Source: Persicaria tinctoria (taxonomy: Eukaryota; Streptophyta; Magnoliopsida; Caryophyllales; Polygonaceae). From it: a stretch of DNA of 64,000 nt. Position 1 is the first letter of the stretch. Each line of letters starts with the position of its first letter. The notes beneath the pieces are model-generated. The model was not told where the DNA came from and searched no databases. It worked only from the letters and a program-made list of their open reading frames with translations. This document shows positions 42,900-55,541 of the stretch, piece after piece. A program made the position numbers and the translations under genes. The stretch spans positions 7,192,001-7,256,000 of the forward strand of contig JBANSL010000005.1 in the NCBI GenBank assembly GCA_037127255.1, in the 5' to 3' direction.

Positions 42900-45800
42900 A
42901 AATGCAAATTTGTCGAATTGATATCTCAGATCAAACTTACCCCTGAGCTCTGCCTGCGCGTGATGTTGCTGCCTTCAAGCAAAAGGTATGGATTTGATCG
43001 AATAGGATATTGCAGGAGCATGAAGTGGATGGTAATCCTGATAGGGTAGGTGCGCAATAGTATTTGATGGATAGCTTGTCTCCGGGGTAATCTCTTCAAT
43101 GAAACATCGGTGGCTTGGAGGAATAAAGAAACCATCCTCAGCAGGAATAAGCTCTCTTGAACCGTAAAATAGAGGATGAGATCTGGGAAAGACACAACTG
43201 TTCCGATTGTCAAATCTTTGGAGGGCATCATCCAGGTAGAATGATGAGTACAAATAATCTGGATCTGATGTAGTCTCTCATTTCTGCTGGTAATGCATGA
43301 ATGCAGTGAGGGGAACCCGTGTATGGTTTCATTGTCATTAAGTCTGTCAACATCCCAACCCAGGAGATGATTTGTCGGCTTTCTTCTGAAGGTGCCAAAG
43401 CGTCCTAAATCATCATTTGATTGATCAAATTCCATTAGAGTTGTCTGAGCAGATGATCTGCACTTCCTCGGTGAGTCCTCAAATGTATAATTCAACCAGG
43501 AATCAGAACTTGAAGCGCCTGCATTGTTTTTTATCCATTCAGGTTCCCACTTTTTATACTCAAGAAGGAAGTTATTATCACAGTGGTTCACACAAGCTGT
43601 GGAACACTCGTCGTTGAGAAGGAATCTTTGCGGTGCTGAAAAGGTATTGTCTACTCGGTAATACCAGCTACTGGAAGGGCCGTCATTCCAGAAAAGTCCT
43701 TGTATGTACCGGCTCATACCCATGACTCATTCCGCTGGGGTTATACGATGCAAACGAATGGTAACATTTTGCATTATCTTCCTCAAAGGGTTCTTCTGAA
43801 TTGCGGTTCCAAGACTGCTTATAATCACTGTTTGAGATATAATAGGGATCTATTTCTCTCTCTTGGTGTCCAAGGAAAACGCGATCTGCACTTTCAAATA
43901 TGGGAAAGCAAGCACTTCCAACTGGTCCCTCTAGAAGAAAAGGCATGTGGAATTTGTTTGTTGAAGAAGAGAAGGCTCTTCATATTTTACTAATTTCCCT
44001 TCACTCCTGCTTTCCTTCAACTGATGGTCGGATTTGGGGAGATAAACTGATTGATATTCTGTTTCTCTTGCATCTGGCCTTGGCTTGATAGCTTCAATAT
44101 GCTGTTAGAAAAAAGTTCTCAGCTGCAAGATAAAAGAAAGAAACAGATATCATAAATAGATAATTGGGGTAAGGGACTTTGCATTGCGTCCAAAATTCTC
44201 AGGGAGCAACCGGTTGAAGAGGAGAGTGATCACATCACACCAAAGAAAGGTTTATAACGCAATCTGTTAAAATAAATGCCAATAAGAACATAGAAAAACA
44301 TCAGGTGATGGTATTTTGTGTTACTAGTTACTACCTACCCCTTTAGGATTTCATCGTTCATGGGCGAAACTGTTTTTACAACCAAGCATTGTAGCTTCAC
44401 TCTCTTCTTAGAGAAGATGTTCCCATCCTTGTAGCAAGTATCTGAATAGGTACAGCACAATCCGTCTCTGAGATTGGTGAAAATATGTACACAGTGGATC
44501 ATCACAAGGGTTATTCCCTCTACAGATTATCATTCTTATACAAAAGATTCGAAGTGCACCACAATTTACAATAATTTACCTGAGCATACTGATTCAGTGG
44601 CTCTTTCCATTAAGAAGTCGTCAGGCCCACTGGATGGTGGTGTTTTGATAAGACATGATAACTCGGGGTTTTCTTGTTCATCATTTCTCCTTTTGGTCCT
44701 GATGAAAGAGGAAGATGCAGGATTCTTGTTACCTTGTTCTACAATGTCAATCTTGCCTGTATATCATGCCCATAATTAAGGATGTTATAAACAATAGTAA
44801 ATGGGGGCGAGGGGAGTAGGAAAGGATGGATGTTATGGCTCCACTAAAAGCATTGCAGCTTGAAGAGGACGCACCAGATCTCCTTAAGCCCATAACTTGA
44901 GGTGAAAGCCCTAAATCAGTTTTACTGGGCCTGGCATTCTCAGCAGACAATGAAGAGCTGAAGATTTTCTTTTTGTCTGTCACTTCTGCATGGAGTGCAA
45001 TTGCAAGATTTCAGAAATGCAAGCAACAACACCTAGAAACTCAGAGAAGCTTTTACAAACTTAAATAGAAGCAATGAAGCTGATGACACACCTCCACCGT
45101 GACTGGCTGATGTAGAACACTCACCTCCACCAAGGTTTCCTTTGGAACGCTTCAATTGGTGTTCCCTCTTGGAAGCAATTTTGACTGGTGTTTGAGACTA
45201 ACATCCTCCATAAATATTTTGAAAAATGCGAACTCGGAGGTTTTGGAGTCATGTGCTGCAAAATGTTCATTAATCAGAAAAACAAGAAACAAGCCATCAA
45301 TCAAACTATCTTACAATTGAATTTTGTAAGGCCTTGAAAACCTTGGTGGATAGCTTATAGAAAAAGAAAATTCACATGCTGGAGCTACATTTGAATTACA
45401 TGGTACCAAAGAAGCCTCAGATCTTCCAGGCTGAGACCGATCGATTTCAGCATTCCTGAACCTCACTCTTTTTGCTCCCTTCATTCCTAACTAAGCACAG
45501 GCAAAATTGAGCTTTAGAGATGGATTCCAACATTAGTAAACACAATTTCCATAAGGAGATGCTCACACTTCCACAGTTGGTCACAAGTCATGTCAAATAA
45601 AACAATTTAGCAGAAACTGTTTACAAACAGAAACCCTAGGGTGATCATTACACAGCTACGACAATCTCAATCTTAACTCTTTAGCAGACCAATTAGAAAC
45701 AGAAATCTCATAGAAACTACCGCAGACAGCAAATCCATAACATCGACAAACGGAATCGGCAGAAATTAGAACGAAATCGGAGGGAAAAAATAGTTACAGA

Positions 45801-45980
45801 ATCCGGAATATTCAAGGCAGGAAGAGGCGCAACATACCAGATCAAAATGAGGTGATAAGCGCGAAATCAGTGCTCCGAGAAGTATCCGATCGCTCTCTAG
45901 AGCTCCGATTGCAGGGATGATACTCGAAATTGGGAATTGCGAAGCGAAAACCCTCCAAAGCTCACACGGATTGCGCACGA
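42900..45980 (-). pseudogene. Unrecognised multi-exon host gene, probably decayed
   Basis: Minus-strand coding-like blocks run from a possible start at 45483 (MKGAKRVRFRNAEIDRSQPG), through segments near 44940 (SSSLSAENARPSKTDLGLSP) and 44740-44580 (NPASSSFIRTKRRNDEQENP), to a long 3' block at 44090-42975 ending PISYSIKSIPFA-like residues. The 3' block changes frame at about 43950, 43700 and 43250, which splits continuous-looking protein (GPVGSACFPIFES, MSRYIQGLFWNDGP, SFYLDDALQRFDNR). Plausible splice sites exist, so some breaks could be introns. Codon use looks host-like rather than transposon-like. I do not recognise the family; the basic, Ser-rich character suggests a nuclear protein, but this is a guess. 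Confidence 0.4.
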
Positions 45981-47508
45981 AGGTGTCTTAATAATGAAAC
46001 TCGCAGAGTAACTACTTAAAGGGGATGACAAAATGGGCGCGAAAGTGTGAATGGCACGTGACTCATCGTTCGCTCGGCACATGACTTATCCATTCAGATT
46101 TCAGATTTCAGAGCAAACTAGTTCTTTTCCCGAACCTTGTTCGGATTTTTTCATAATATTTTTGATCGAATTTGACGTATTAAACAAAATTTTCGACACA
46201 TTAATTTTCTACTAACATATTGCTTATGCTTCTTGTCGTGATGTTCTTCGAAATTTTCTTTTCTTGGGATATCGATACTTCAGATTTAACAAAGAATGGT
46301 AAATCAGCCGCTTTCACACTTCTCCTAACATCCGTCCTAATTGAAAGCAAAGAAAAGAAACCTTATAGTTTTTTGTTTAAGAAGATTGAGTTTGAATCCT
46401 ATAAGATATTTTCTCTATTACACACATCATGTCACACCTTTCAAATTGGTCAAAATTATAAACCAATTTGATAAAGAAACCTTAAGTTGAAATGAAACCC
46501 TATATAGCTAAAGAATAAAAAAATTGATATTTTATGTGTGTGTTTTATAATGTCTTAGACCTTTAATTAGAAAGAGGTGATCTATGTTTAAGTATGAACC
46601 CTAAGAGGCCAAAATATTAAAAAAAAAATTCACTTCCATATTTGAAATATTAGATACAAAAATGCATTTCATCGAACACCTTATGGGTGATGATTAAACT
46701 CATCAAGTCACAATTTATAACCTTCTATTTCACTTGAATATCACCAATATCTTACGGGAAATTTGATCAATAATTTATAATCTTCAATTTCACAAATTTC
46801 ATCAATGGAGTAAACAATTTATGCATTGTTATCTAAATATTTGCCCAAAAAATATTCCAACAAAAATATCTTGAAACCCATGTCAAAGCCTCAGGCTTAA
46901 ATATATGATAGGCTGAGTACATCGAATATTTTTGTATTTTCTTCATTGTATTTAATATTGAAAATCAATTTTCATAACCATAATAGATTTCACACTGAGC
47001 TTGTGAAATGGGCTGTAGAAAATGAATCATTTATGTTTTTACTCGTCTTAAGGTCGTATGTATTTTAATCGAAACCCAATTACTCAATTTTACCCTCTAA
47101 TAGACTATTCTTTTTAGATATTTTTCATTTTTGGTATTTGGTTATTCCTATCTTATTTAATATTGAAAACAAATTTTCATCACCATAATATATTTCACAC
47201 CCTGCATGCGAAGGAGTTGAAAACAATTTGTATTTCTTTATATTGTTTTTGGTAAGAAAAGCTTTTAACTTGTACTCCATATAATGAATTCATGAAATCA
47301 CATATCTCAAAATTAATGAAACATTGGTAAAAAAAAATTCTTCACTTGAGAAGCAATTTTGTTAGGACTTATGAACCAAAACTTTTGTTCTAGGATTTAA
47401 CTTGAACACAACAGTTTATTAGGAACGTGATGTGAGGTGTGAACCGGTTAGATGACACAAGGGATTCGGGTCTAAAAAGGCACAACGGCAAGAAGTAAAG
47501 GAAGCTAC
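45981..47508. other. Intergenic stretch, no gene seen
   Basis: AT-rich. A block (TTAATATTGAAAA(T/C)(A/C)AATTTTCAT) with a TTTCACAC-type continuation occurs twice, near 46949 and 47157, indicating an old local duplication. Confidence 0.45.
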
Positions 47509-48068
47509 CTCTAAAAGAGTCAAGTCCGTTCCACCTGTGATGTTCCACACAATTCCGGTGGCTCTCTCTATACCAATATCTAGCAGAGGCGACTGAATAG
47601 CATTTAGAGCAGCATCTCTAGCTCGAGTTTTACCTGCAGATATATTGTTAAATCACAAAAGCAAAAGAGGGAAAATCACAAAACAGAATTGGCCACCAGT
47701 TAAACTATATAATGTACCAGTAGCAGTTCCTATTCCCATAAGTGAAAAACCAGCTTATGCCATAATAGCACGAACATCAGCAAAGTCAACATTAACTAAT
47801 CCTGGAATCTGCAATCATAAATAAGGAAAAGTAAGTAAATTTGCCCAATGTTTAAAGCTAGATGTTATGCGGAACTTATAAGGACTTGGTTTGAAGGTCA
47901 TCGGTATGTTGTCATGAATATAATTTCCAAATGCAGTGCAAGCCAAAAGTCTAAGAGTAAGATACTTGGAGAAGATTCCAAACTACAAAAGAGGTCCACG
48001 ACATACCGTGATTATATCAGAGATACCTCGAACACCTTGCCTAAGAATGTCATCAGCAAGGTTAAATG
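47509..48068 (-). pseudogene. FTSZ2: Plastid division protein FtsZ2, three-exon fragment
   Basis: Three minus-strand exons with correct splice borders: 48007-48068 (FNLADDILRQGVRGISDIIT), 47718-47808 (PGLVNVDFADVRAIMA then FSLMGIGTATG) and 47509-47633 (KTRARDAALNAIQSPLLDIG through NITGGTDLTLLE). They match the conserved tubulin-like GTPase core of plant FtsZ2, the plastid-division ring protein. A TAA stop replaces a sense codon after RAIMA, and the upstream and downstream exons are missing, so it is a pseudogene copy. Retained introns show it arose by DNA-level duplication and not retroposition. Confidence 0.88.
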
Positions 48069-49738
48069 AAAGCTGCATTGACTGACTTTAAAGCTGCACT
48101 GACTGACTTTCTCAAATTAATGAAAGTTGCATTGACTGACGTTCCAAGAGAGGAGGAACTTTCAAAGATATTCTATACAATTGATAATTTCCAAAGAATC
48201 CTTTGAGTTGGATCCAGCATCGACACGTCTCAGGCTCCTTATTTGCGAACTCTCATCGCTCCTAGATGAATAGATGAGTAAATTGTACTGCAATCTTGGA
48301 ATTAGTCATCAGACTACTTGTCACATTTCTGCAAGAATTATAATTCAGATACCCATACAACACACATAAATTTATTTACACACAATCTTGGAATTAATTA
48401 TTTCAATTCATATATAGAAACTCAATGCAACTGGCTTTTAAAACCATCTAGTTGTGGAGCCATGTCTTTCAAGGTTCAAAAACTCAAATGCTAAGAAGAT
48501 TAATCAATTGCAAAAGTAGATCATCCAAAGTGTGTTCATCCAAATGAATAGGCAATTTTTTTTGTTTAAATTTGACATTCCCATGAGAATGGTAGTGACA
48601 GGAGTATACGTTACCTTTAGAGGTTGTACTTGGCGAGTGCTGAAATCGGTGCCATTGATGCGGGACCAGAATCGAGATCACTGGAAACAAATCTCGCGGT
48701 TGCTTTATGCGAGTGTGAAGGATTTCAATCCCGGAAGAAATTGAAGTGGGGATTGGTTTCTACAGTTGTCTCAATCTCTTCGTTCCCTTTGGAGGGAGAG
48801 AGATCAGCCGGCTGAGATGTCACCCGACCTTCGATCTACAGAGATTATAGATCCGAGTAGAAGAGGAGGAAGGATGGGACAATCGGGGTCGTCGACCATC
48901 GCCCACACAAATCTCGAGCAAGGACCATCGCCCACACAAATATCCGTCGTCCACCCCCTCACTGAGTCACCGGCGTCACCCTTCCCGGTGAGCTTCTCTT
49001 CTCTAGTGCAAACCCTCTTTGTCTCGACAACCTCTCTTTCCCGACCTCAAATCTTTCCGTTGTCGATCCAAATCACATAGCCGTCTCTCGTCTTTCCTCC
49101 TCCCTCTTTTTCAGCAGCCCGACGGCTCTCCCTCCTAGCATCATCCCTTGCTCCCTCAAAAGTCCGACGATTCTTTGGAAAACCCAAACCATAAAAATTT
49201 GTGGAAAAAATGGCGGAGAAGATGAAGGTGAAGTGGTCGGCTTTAATAAATTGGGAGTGGAACTGTATTGGGAGAATATGGAAGTAGAAAAGAAGAAGCA
49301 GTTGAGGAGAGAACGTGGGAGAAAGACTGCAAATTAGGGCTTCTTAGTTTTACTCAGGGATTGAAGCGGTTGAGGAGAAAACGTGGGAGAAAGGCTAATT
49401 TCTTAGTTTTGCTCAAAGAGGACACATGGCTCATTCTTTTACAAAGAGCCTGCTTCTAAAATAATAAGTATAAGGGGTGGATATTTTCTTAAAACCATCC
49501 GTATTTTACGAAATTGCACATAACCACCCATGTCGCTATTTTTTTTTATACAAGTAAGAATTTGAACTGCAACTCTAGATTAGGATGGGGAAAACCGTGA
49601 TCGAGAAAAGGTATTACAGAATTAAATTCTTCAATTTAATTCACGGAGTTTAATTAAAACACCTTTTTATCATAGTGTTATAATGAGAATGAAAATAGCG
49701 AAGAAAGACATAGAGAATTACATGGTTCGGCAATGGTG
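48069..49738. other. No recognisable gene; GC-richer block at 48.78-49.46 kb
   Basis: A repeat (GACTGACTTT.AAGCTGCA, about 48071-48150) follows the FtsZ fragment. A GC-richer block at 48780-49460 has Ser/Pro-rich open frames without recognisable motifs, possibly an untranslated or promoter remnant. A phrase GAGGAGAAAACGTGGGAGAAAG repeats twice with changes near 49301-49395. Confidence 0.4.
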
Positions 49739-49870
49739 TCACTACTAGAATACTGCAATTAGACATCATATGATTTAAGTCTTTCATAAAATCAACCGAT
49801 GTTAAATTAACTTATGACATCAATAAAGTTTTTTGTGATGTTAAAAACTGTTTATACAATGGTCGAATTT
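49739..49870 (+). mobile_element. CACTA-type transposon terminus
   Basis: CACTACTAGAATACTGCAA, followed by ATGTTAAATTA and TGATGTTAAAAACTG words in both orientations, is the characteristic end of plant CACTA (En/Spm) elements. The opposite terminus was not identified. Confidence 0.5.
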
Positions 49871-50040
49871 ATACACATATATGTGAAATCGCTAATTCGA
49901 AAAAAGGCAAAAAAGCGGTCAAGGGCGGGATTAAAACACTTAGAAATTTTTTGTATTAGATGAAGCAAAACAGATTAGGGTTACAAATGGTCGACGTTTC
50001 ATGAGTATATGAAGAGACTCATGAAACCCTAAACAAACTT

Positions 50041-50251
50041 TGAACACTTATAAGGTGAAATTAAGATAAAGAAATCAACAGAAATGGAGATTTTGTAACT
50101 GAATTTGTAAATTGGAATCCAAAACAAACGAGAGCTACAATCACTGGAGTTCAGTATTTATACAGGTGAAGAGCTCTTTCTAACTAACTTCTAAAAAAGG
50201 GGAAAGACCAAAATACCCTTACAGAACTAACAAAACTAACTCCTCTCTACA
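50041..50251 (-). repeat. 3' LTR of the decayed copia element
   Basis: 211 bp and about 95% like the right LTR over shared parts (for example AACGAGAGC against AACGATAGC). A leaf of the same family is not seen elsewhere in the window. Confidence 0.88.
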
Positions 50252-50259
50252 TACCCCCC

Positions 50260-51720
50260 TCAAGCTGGAATTGTGGAAGGGTGAACAAGACCAAGCTTGG
50301 AACATAAAACATGGTGCTGATGAGCCCCAAGAGCCTTTGTCATGATGTCTGCAGTTTGAAGTTGAGATGAAACATGTGAGGTATTGAGAAACCCTTGCTG
50401 AACCAATTCCCTGATGTAATGACAGTCAATCCTTACATGCTTCGTACGTTCATGATAGACTGGATTAGATGCAAGGCATTGAGCTGCTTTATTGTCACAA
50501 AACAAAGTGATTGGCACCCTTATAGGAATGTGTAGATCAGAAAGCAAACCATGAATCCAAGTGAGCTCACTGGCTACATAAGACATGTTCCTATACTCGC
50601 TCTGAGCTGAAGATTTTGAGACCACTTTTTGCTTTTTAGATTTCCATGAAACCGGTGGTGATCCAAGGAACACGCAGTAACCTGATAGAGATCGATCTGT
50701 ATCAGGACAATTGCCCCAGTCCGCATCACTATAGAGTAATCTTGAGATCTGAAAGGGTAGAGTAAGATAGAGCTATGTCGAAACTCCCTTTGAGGTATCT
50801 CAGCAAATATAACACAGCTTTCCAGTGTGGTTGTCTAGGAGATTGAAGATATTGACTCAATTCCTGGACAGTGAATGAGATATCCGGTCTGGTGAGAGTT
50901 AGATACAACAGTCTACCAACAAGCCTTCTATATGATTCAGGATCACTGAGCAACTCTCCTTCTATAGAGGATAGTTTGACACCTCTTTGCATAGGGAAAT
51001 CAGTTGGCTTACAGTCCATCATCTAAGCATCAGTCAATATATCAAGGACATATTTCCTTTGGTTGAGCAAAATACCCTGAGAAGATCGAGCAATCTCCAT
51101 ACCCAGAAAGTACCTAGCTGTGCCTAGATCCTTGATTGTGAAAGCTGAGTGAAATTAAGCCTTGGTATGGACAATCTCATCACTGTCATTACCCATGATC
51201 AGCATATCATCAACATATACCAAAGCTATTGTGAAAGATTGTCCAACAACCTTTGTAAAATAAGAGTAATCATGATGAGATTGTGTATATCCTAGGTTGA
51301 CAAGGAATTTTGTAAGCTCCAAGTTCCACTACCTACTGGCTTGCTTCAAGCCATATAAAGATCTGAGCAACTTACAAACTTTTCCAAGGGTTGTCTTAGT
51401 ATATCCAGGGGGAGGAAGCATATACACCTCTTCTTCAAGGAAACCATGCAAAAATGCATTGTTGACATCAAGTTGATGGAGCTTCCAACCCTTTGCAGCA
51501 GCTAAAGCAAGCACAATTCGGACTGTTGATAGCTTGGCCACAGGGGAAAAAGTTTGCTTATAATCTTTATCTTTCACCTGAGTGTATTCTTTGGCTACAA
51601 GGCAAGCTTTGTACCTTTCAATTTCACCAGTTGCCTTGTACTTGATTTTATAAATCCACCGAGAACCAATGGCTTTCTTTCTTGGTGGAAGATCAGTAAC
51701 ACTCCAGCCTCCAGGTATGG
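50260..51720 (-). pseudogene. copia reverse transcriptase/RNase H remnant
   Basis: The reverse transcriptase start ([29 protein letters not shown]) is in a frame from 51577. The middle, in other frames, includes the MVYVDD-type region near 51210. TRPDISFTVQELSQYLQ lies in 50729-51022, and RNase H (SAQSEYRNM, FCDNKAAQCLASNP, KHVRIDCHYIRE) in 50260-50673. Each piece is in its own frame, with stops between, so no enzyme can be made. Confidence 0.85.
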
Positions 51721-53758
51721 TTCCTTTCTAAGGCATCTAGTTCAGTTTGCATTGCATCTTGCAACTCCACAGAGTCTTTAGCTTGATTATATGTGCGAGG
51801 TTCAAACACATCACATACATTGACCAGAGATTGCACATATGATGATGATAGATGAGCCAAGTTCTTTGTGGAAAACACTGAAAAAGATTGAGAGACTGAA
51901 TCATTCCTGGATGGCATCTGTGTACAAATGTAATCTTGGAACTTTTGAGGTCGAGTAATAATTCTTCTTGGGCGATCATTGGCTTGGATGGGAACATAAG
52001 TGTGGGAGAACTCAACATTTGGAGACCCCTGTGGACTGGGAGATGTGTCTAACTGACTACCATGGATACTTTCTAAGGAGTCACTGACCTGCACAACTGG
52101 AGGAGAAACTGAGGCCTGAGATGGAGAAAAAACACCCATTGTATGATAATTTGTGATAGGTCCATGAAGCACATAGGAAGGGTGGTCATCACCAGGAGAA
52201 ACCAAAGGAACCCTGATATGATCCCTGTGTGGAATCTGAGATGAAGTACTCTCCTTGAATGGAAATTTCCCTTCCAAAAACTTCATCACATGCCTACTGA
52301 TGTTCATAATCTTTCTTTCCAAATCAAATCATTTGTAAGCCTTTTGATTAGGTGTGTACCCCAAAAACACACATCTCCTAGCCTTTGTTCCTAACTTGTC
52401 TTTAGTATCATTTGGTTGAAATGCATAGCATAAGCAACCAACCACCTTAAGGTTATCCAAAGAAGGAGAAAAATGATATAAGATCTCAAAGAAGGACTGC
52501 CAATTCCTCACTGAAGATGGCATTTTGTTGATCAAATAAGTTGCACTAAGGACACAATCACCCCAAAAATGAATAGGTAAACCAGCAAAGTGTCGGATTG
52601 CCCGTGCAGTTTCAATTAGGTGACGATGTTTTCTTTCAATTCCACCATTATGTTCGGGCACTCCTGGAGTTGTTCTCTGATGTGTGATCCCTTTACTCTC
52701 AAACAATACAACACAAGCTCTTTGTGTGAATTCTGTACCATTATCTGTGCGTATGATTTTGATAGTGAATTGAAATTGATTTTCCACAAGATTAATAAAG
52801 GTAGACAAGACACGAAATACTTGAGCCTTGTCTTGGATCAAATATACCCAAGTAGCTCTAGAAAAATCATCAAGGATGGTGAGGAAGTACCTAGCACCAC
52901 ACATGGCATGGACTTTGTATGGTCCCCAAACATCCATGTGAACCAACTGAAAAGCATACTGAGCAAAAACTCACATCTATTAAACTGCAAACGATGATGT
53001 TTAGTCATATCACAAGAATCACAAGCAAACTTGCTAAAATCACAGTCATTACATGCATCCAAATGTTGCATCTTAGAAACTGATAAATGCCCCAATCTGG
53101 CATGAAGTAAGTCTAAATTCTCAACTTTATTACAAGATCTGCCAACAGAAGTAAGTAAGCCCAAACTACAGCAATTGTCTTCAACACCACTACTGCATTT
53201 GGACTGAGCCTTCAGAAAGTATAAGCCAGCTTCTTCGATCCCTTTAGCAATCAGACACCTAGTTGTAAGGTCATGTAATACACAAGATACTGAATCAAAA
53301 CTGAAATCCATTCCCTTATGTCGAAGAAGTTTGGACACAGACATCAAGTTGTGTCTAAACTCAGGGACATACAACACATTATGCATGCTCAATTTGTCTG
53401 AAATTACAATTGTTCCTGACTCCTTCACCAAGAAGGTAGTCCCATCGGGTAAACCAAGAGAAACCTGTTTACGTAGGACATGTAATTCAGAGAAAATGTC
53501 CCTATCAAAGGCTATGTGATCTGTGGCACCAGAATCCACAACCCACACTAACCTGTCAGCTTTGTGATTACCAACAAGAAATGACAAACTCGTGTTACTT
53601 GCAAAGTTCACATAAGCATGGTTGATGAATGTGTCAACTCCATCCATTGGAGCCTTCCCCTTCATCATCCTCACAATCTCATGGGAATGCTCACAATACC
53701 TATCAAACTTAAGCTTCTTAAACTCTCTCTTAGTCTGATCATAGTTCCTCCCATTCAC
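51693..53758 (-). pseudogene. copia protease and integrase remnant
   Basis: The protease WVVDSGATDHI and pre-integrase segment are in 52838-53758, with the zinc finger pieces HARLGHLS and CDSCDMTKHHRL. The integrase core is in 52329-52946 (VHMDVWGPY, FLTILDDFSR, TDNGTEF, PEHNGGIERKHRHL), keeping the three acidic residues. The hinge and RT start lie in 51693-52322. Frames change near 52950 and 52325. Confidence 0.87.
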
Positions 53759-54046
53759 ATACTTGATACTTATTCATAGCAGCATATACAGTACTATCTA
53801 TCTGCTCCTGTCTCCCAGCAGCAAGAGCACTCATCTCAGTTTAAGAACCTGTAATTCCCTTTTGCCTTTCAATCTGTATAGCCATCTGAAACACCTTATT
53901 TATCCCAGGTAATGGATCCATTGACAACACATTATTGCGCAGTAACTCATATCCATCATGTAATCCCATTAAGAATTGCATAACTCTTGCCTTAGCCTCT
54001 CTCTCAACCTCGCTTCAAGAGAACACAACTGCAGTGACTGATCCCT

Positions 54047-54715
54047 TCACAGGTGCACATGCATGGGATCTAACAGTTGAAGTTCATCCCAGATTTTCTT
54101 CAATTTTCCATAATATGTAGAAACAAATAAATTGTCTTGAGACAAATTACTCAGTGCTCTACGCAATTGAAAGATAAGTGGATCATTAGACTCATAGAAA
54201 CGTTCACGAATTTCATCCCAAAGTTCTTTCGAAGACTGGACATACATGAAGTGTTCCCCAATCTCACTGGTCATCGAGTTGATGAGCCAGCACATAACCA
54301 TGTAGTCTTCTCGACTCCACCTCTCAAATTCCTCATTAAATACACCAGGACGAACACAAGCTCCTGCAATAAATCCTAGTTTCGCTTTGGCACCCAAAGC
54401 CATTCGCACTCCTCTATTCCAACTAGTAAAGTTGGTTCCATTGAACAAATTCGTAACTAAAGTCATGCCAGGGTGATCGGAGTTTGAAAGAAAGTATGGA
54501 TTAACATGCGCATTGTTCATACCTTGAACGAATTCACCAAACTGAATCGGATTCTAGTTCTGGCCTCCTAAGTTCATTCCTCTTCCACCAGATCCATGTG
54601 TCGGTGGCGTAACAGAGATGAACGTCCCACGTATGACGCTATTTCCACCTCCAAAACCTCCAATTCCAGATCCAGATGCTTGATTCTGCAACGGAACACC
54701 TCTTCCAGCCATGGC
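54047..54715 (-). pseudogene. copia gag remnant
   Basis: 54520-54047 encodes NPYFLSNSDHPGMTLVT, FNGTNFTSWNRG and the helical UBN2-like region (SKELWDEIRERF). The likely true start is at 54715 (MAGRGVPLQNQ), with a Gly-rich leader cut by a TAG stop at 54554-54556. Further stops follow 54047. It lies directly inside the 5' LTR and primer-binding site. Confidence 0.82.
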
Positions 54716-54817
54716 AGATCGCAACAAAAAGACAAAAGCAGTAGCGGATTTGCAAAGCGACAACACGATGCACACAATCGCAACAAAGAGGATCCAGATC
54801 TCAACGAGATGTGCAGA

Positions 54818-54829
54818 GCTCTGATACCA
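54818..54829 (-). promoter_or_regulatory. copia primer-binding site
   Basis: TGGTATCAGAGC on the minus strand is the exact tRNA-Met-complementary copia consensus, two bases from the LTR at 54832. Confidence 0.9.
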
Positions 54830-54989
54830 TTTGAACACTTAGAAGGTGAAATTAAGGTCAAGAAATCAAAAGAAATTGAGGTTTTGTAACTGAATTTGTA
54901 AATTGGAATCCAAAACAAACGATAGCTACAATCACTAGAGTTCAGTATTTATACAGGTGAAGAGCTCTTTCTAACTAACTTCTAATAGA

Positions 54990-55401
54990 TTAGACCGGGT
55001 TTTTATTTAATTGATTTTTAATTTTGACTTGTTTTTATTCGAATTAATATATGAATTTATGAACTCATTGATTCAAAAGTGAAAAGTCGATAATCCCATG
55101 CTACGCTCGGGGTAGTCCACTAGTATATATATGTATATTCTTGATCAATCTTAATGAATTATTATCCTGAAATGATACCTACGAATAATGTCATTGTTAC
55201 AAGTTATTTTTAATCTCGGTCATTTGATCTTCTTAATCCGACGCTCCAAATTTGCTCACAAATTACATCATTGCTTACACAGGATTTATCCTCTTGAAAT
55301 GGCAGGGTAAAAAATTGCCTACGAACACCCCGTCAGGGTTCGTGTTCCACAGGTGCCAGGTGAGAGCAGGGCCGGTGCTAGACCAGGCGTTAGTGGAGGC
55401 C
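54990..55401. mobile_element. ~410-bp insertion inside a copia LTR, with Helitron-like end
   Basis: The right LTR matches the left as far as CTAACTAACTTCTAA (54989) and again from ACCAAAATACCC (55402). The intervening DNA is foreign and about 12 bp of LTR are replaced. CCCATGCTACGCTCGGGG followed by CACTAGT (CTAG at 55120-55123) resembles a Helitron 3' hairpin and terminus, and GCAGGGCCGGTGCTAG near 55367 resembles a hAT end. More than one event is likely. Confidence 0.5.
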
Positions 55402-55541
55402 CAAAATACCAAAATACCCTTACAGAACTAACAAAACTAACTCTTCTCTACACAAACAATGGACTAAAAGCCCAAAATAGACAGACGATATGCTCGTTTA
55501 CAATAAACATCGCATTTCGTAAAGACGGGGTGGCGTTGCCT

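Larger units (their letters stand above)
50041..55452 (-). mobile_element. Decayed Ty1/copia element, 5.4 kb
   Basis: The left LTR 50041-50251 (211 bp, TGAACACTTATAAGG ... CTCTCTACA) is matched by a right LTR beginning at 54832. That LTR is interrupted at 54990-55401 and resumes to 55452. The primer-binding site TGGTATCAGAGC (minus) abuts the right LTR, and GAGGGGGGTA (minus) abuts the left. Gag, protease, integrase, reverse transcriptase and RNase H can all be traced but are split by stops and frameshifts. The flanks AACTT and CAAAC do not match, so no TSD remains. Confidence 0.88.
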
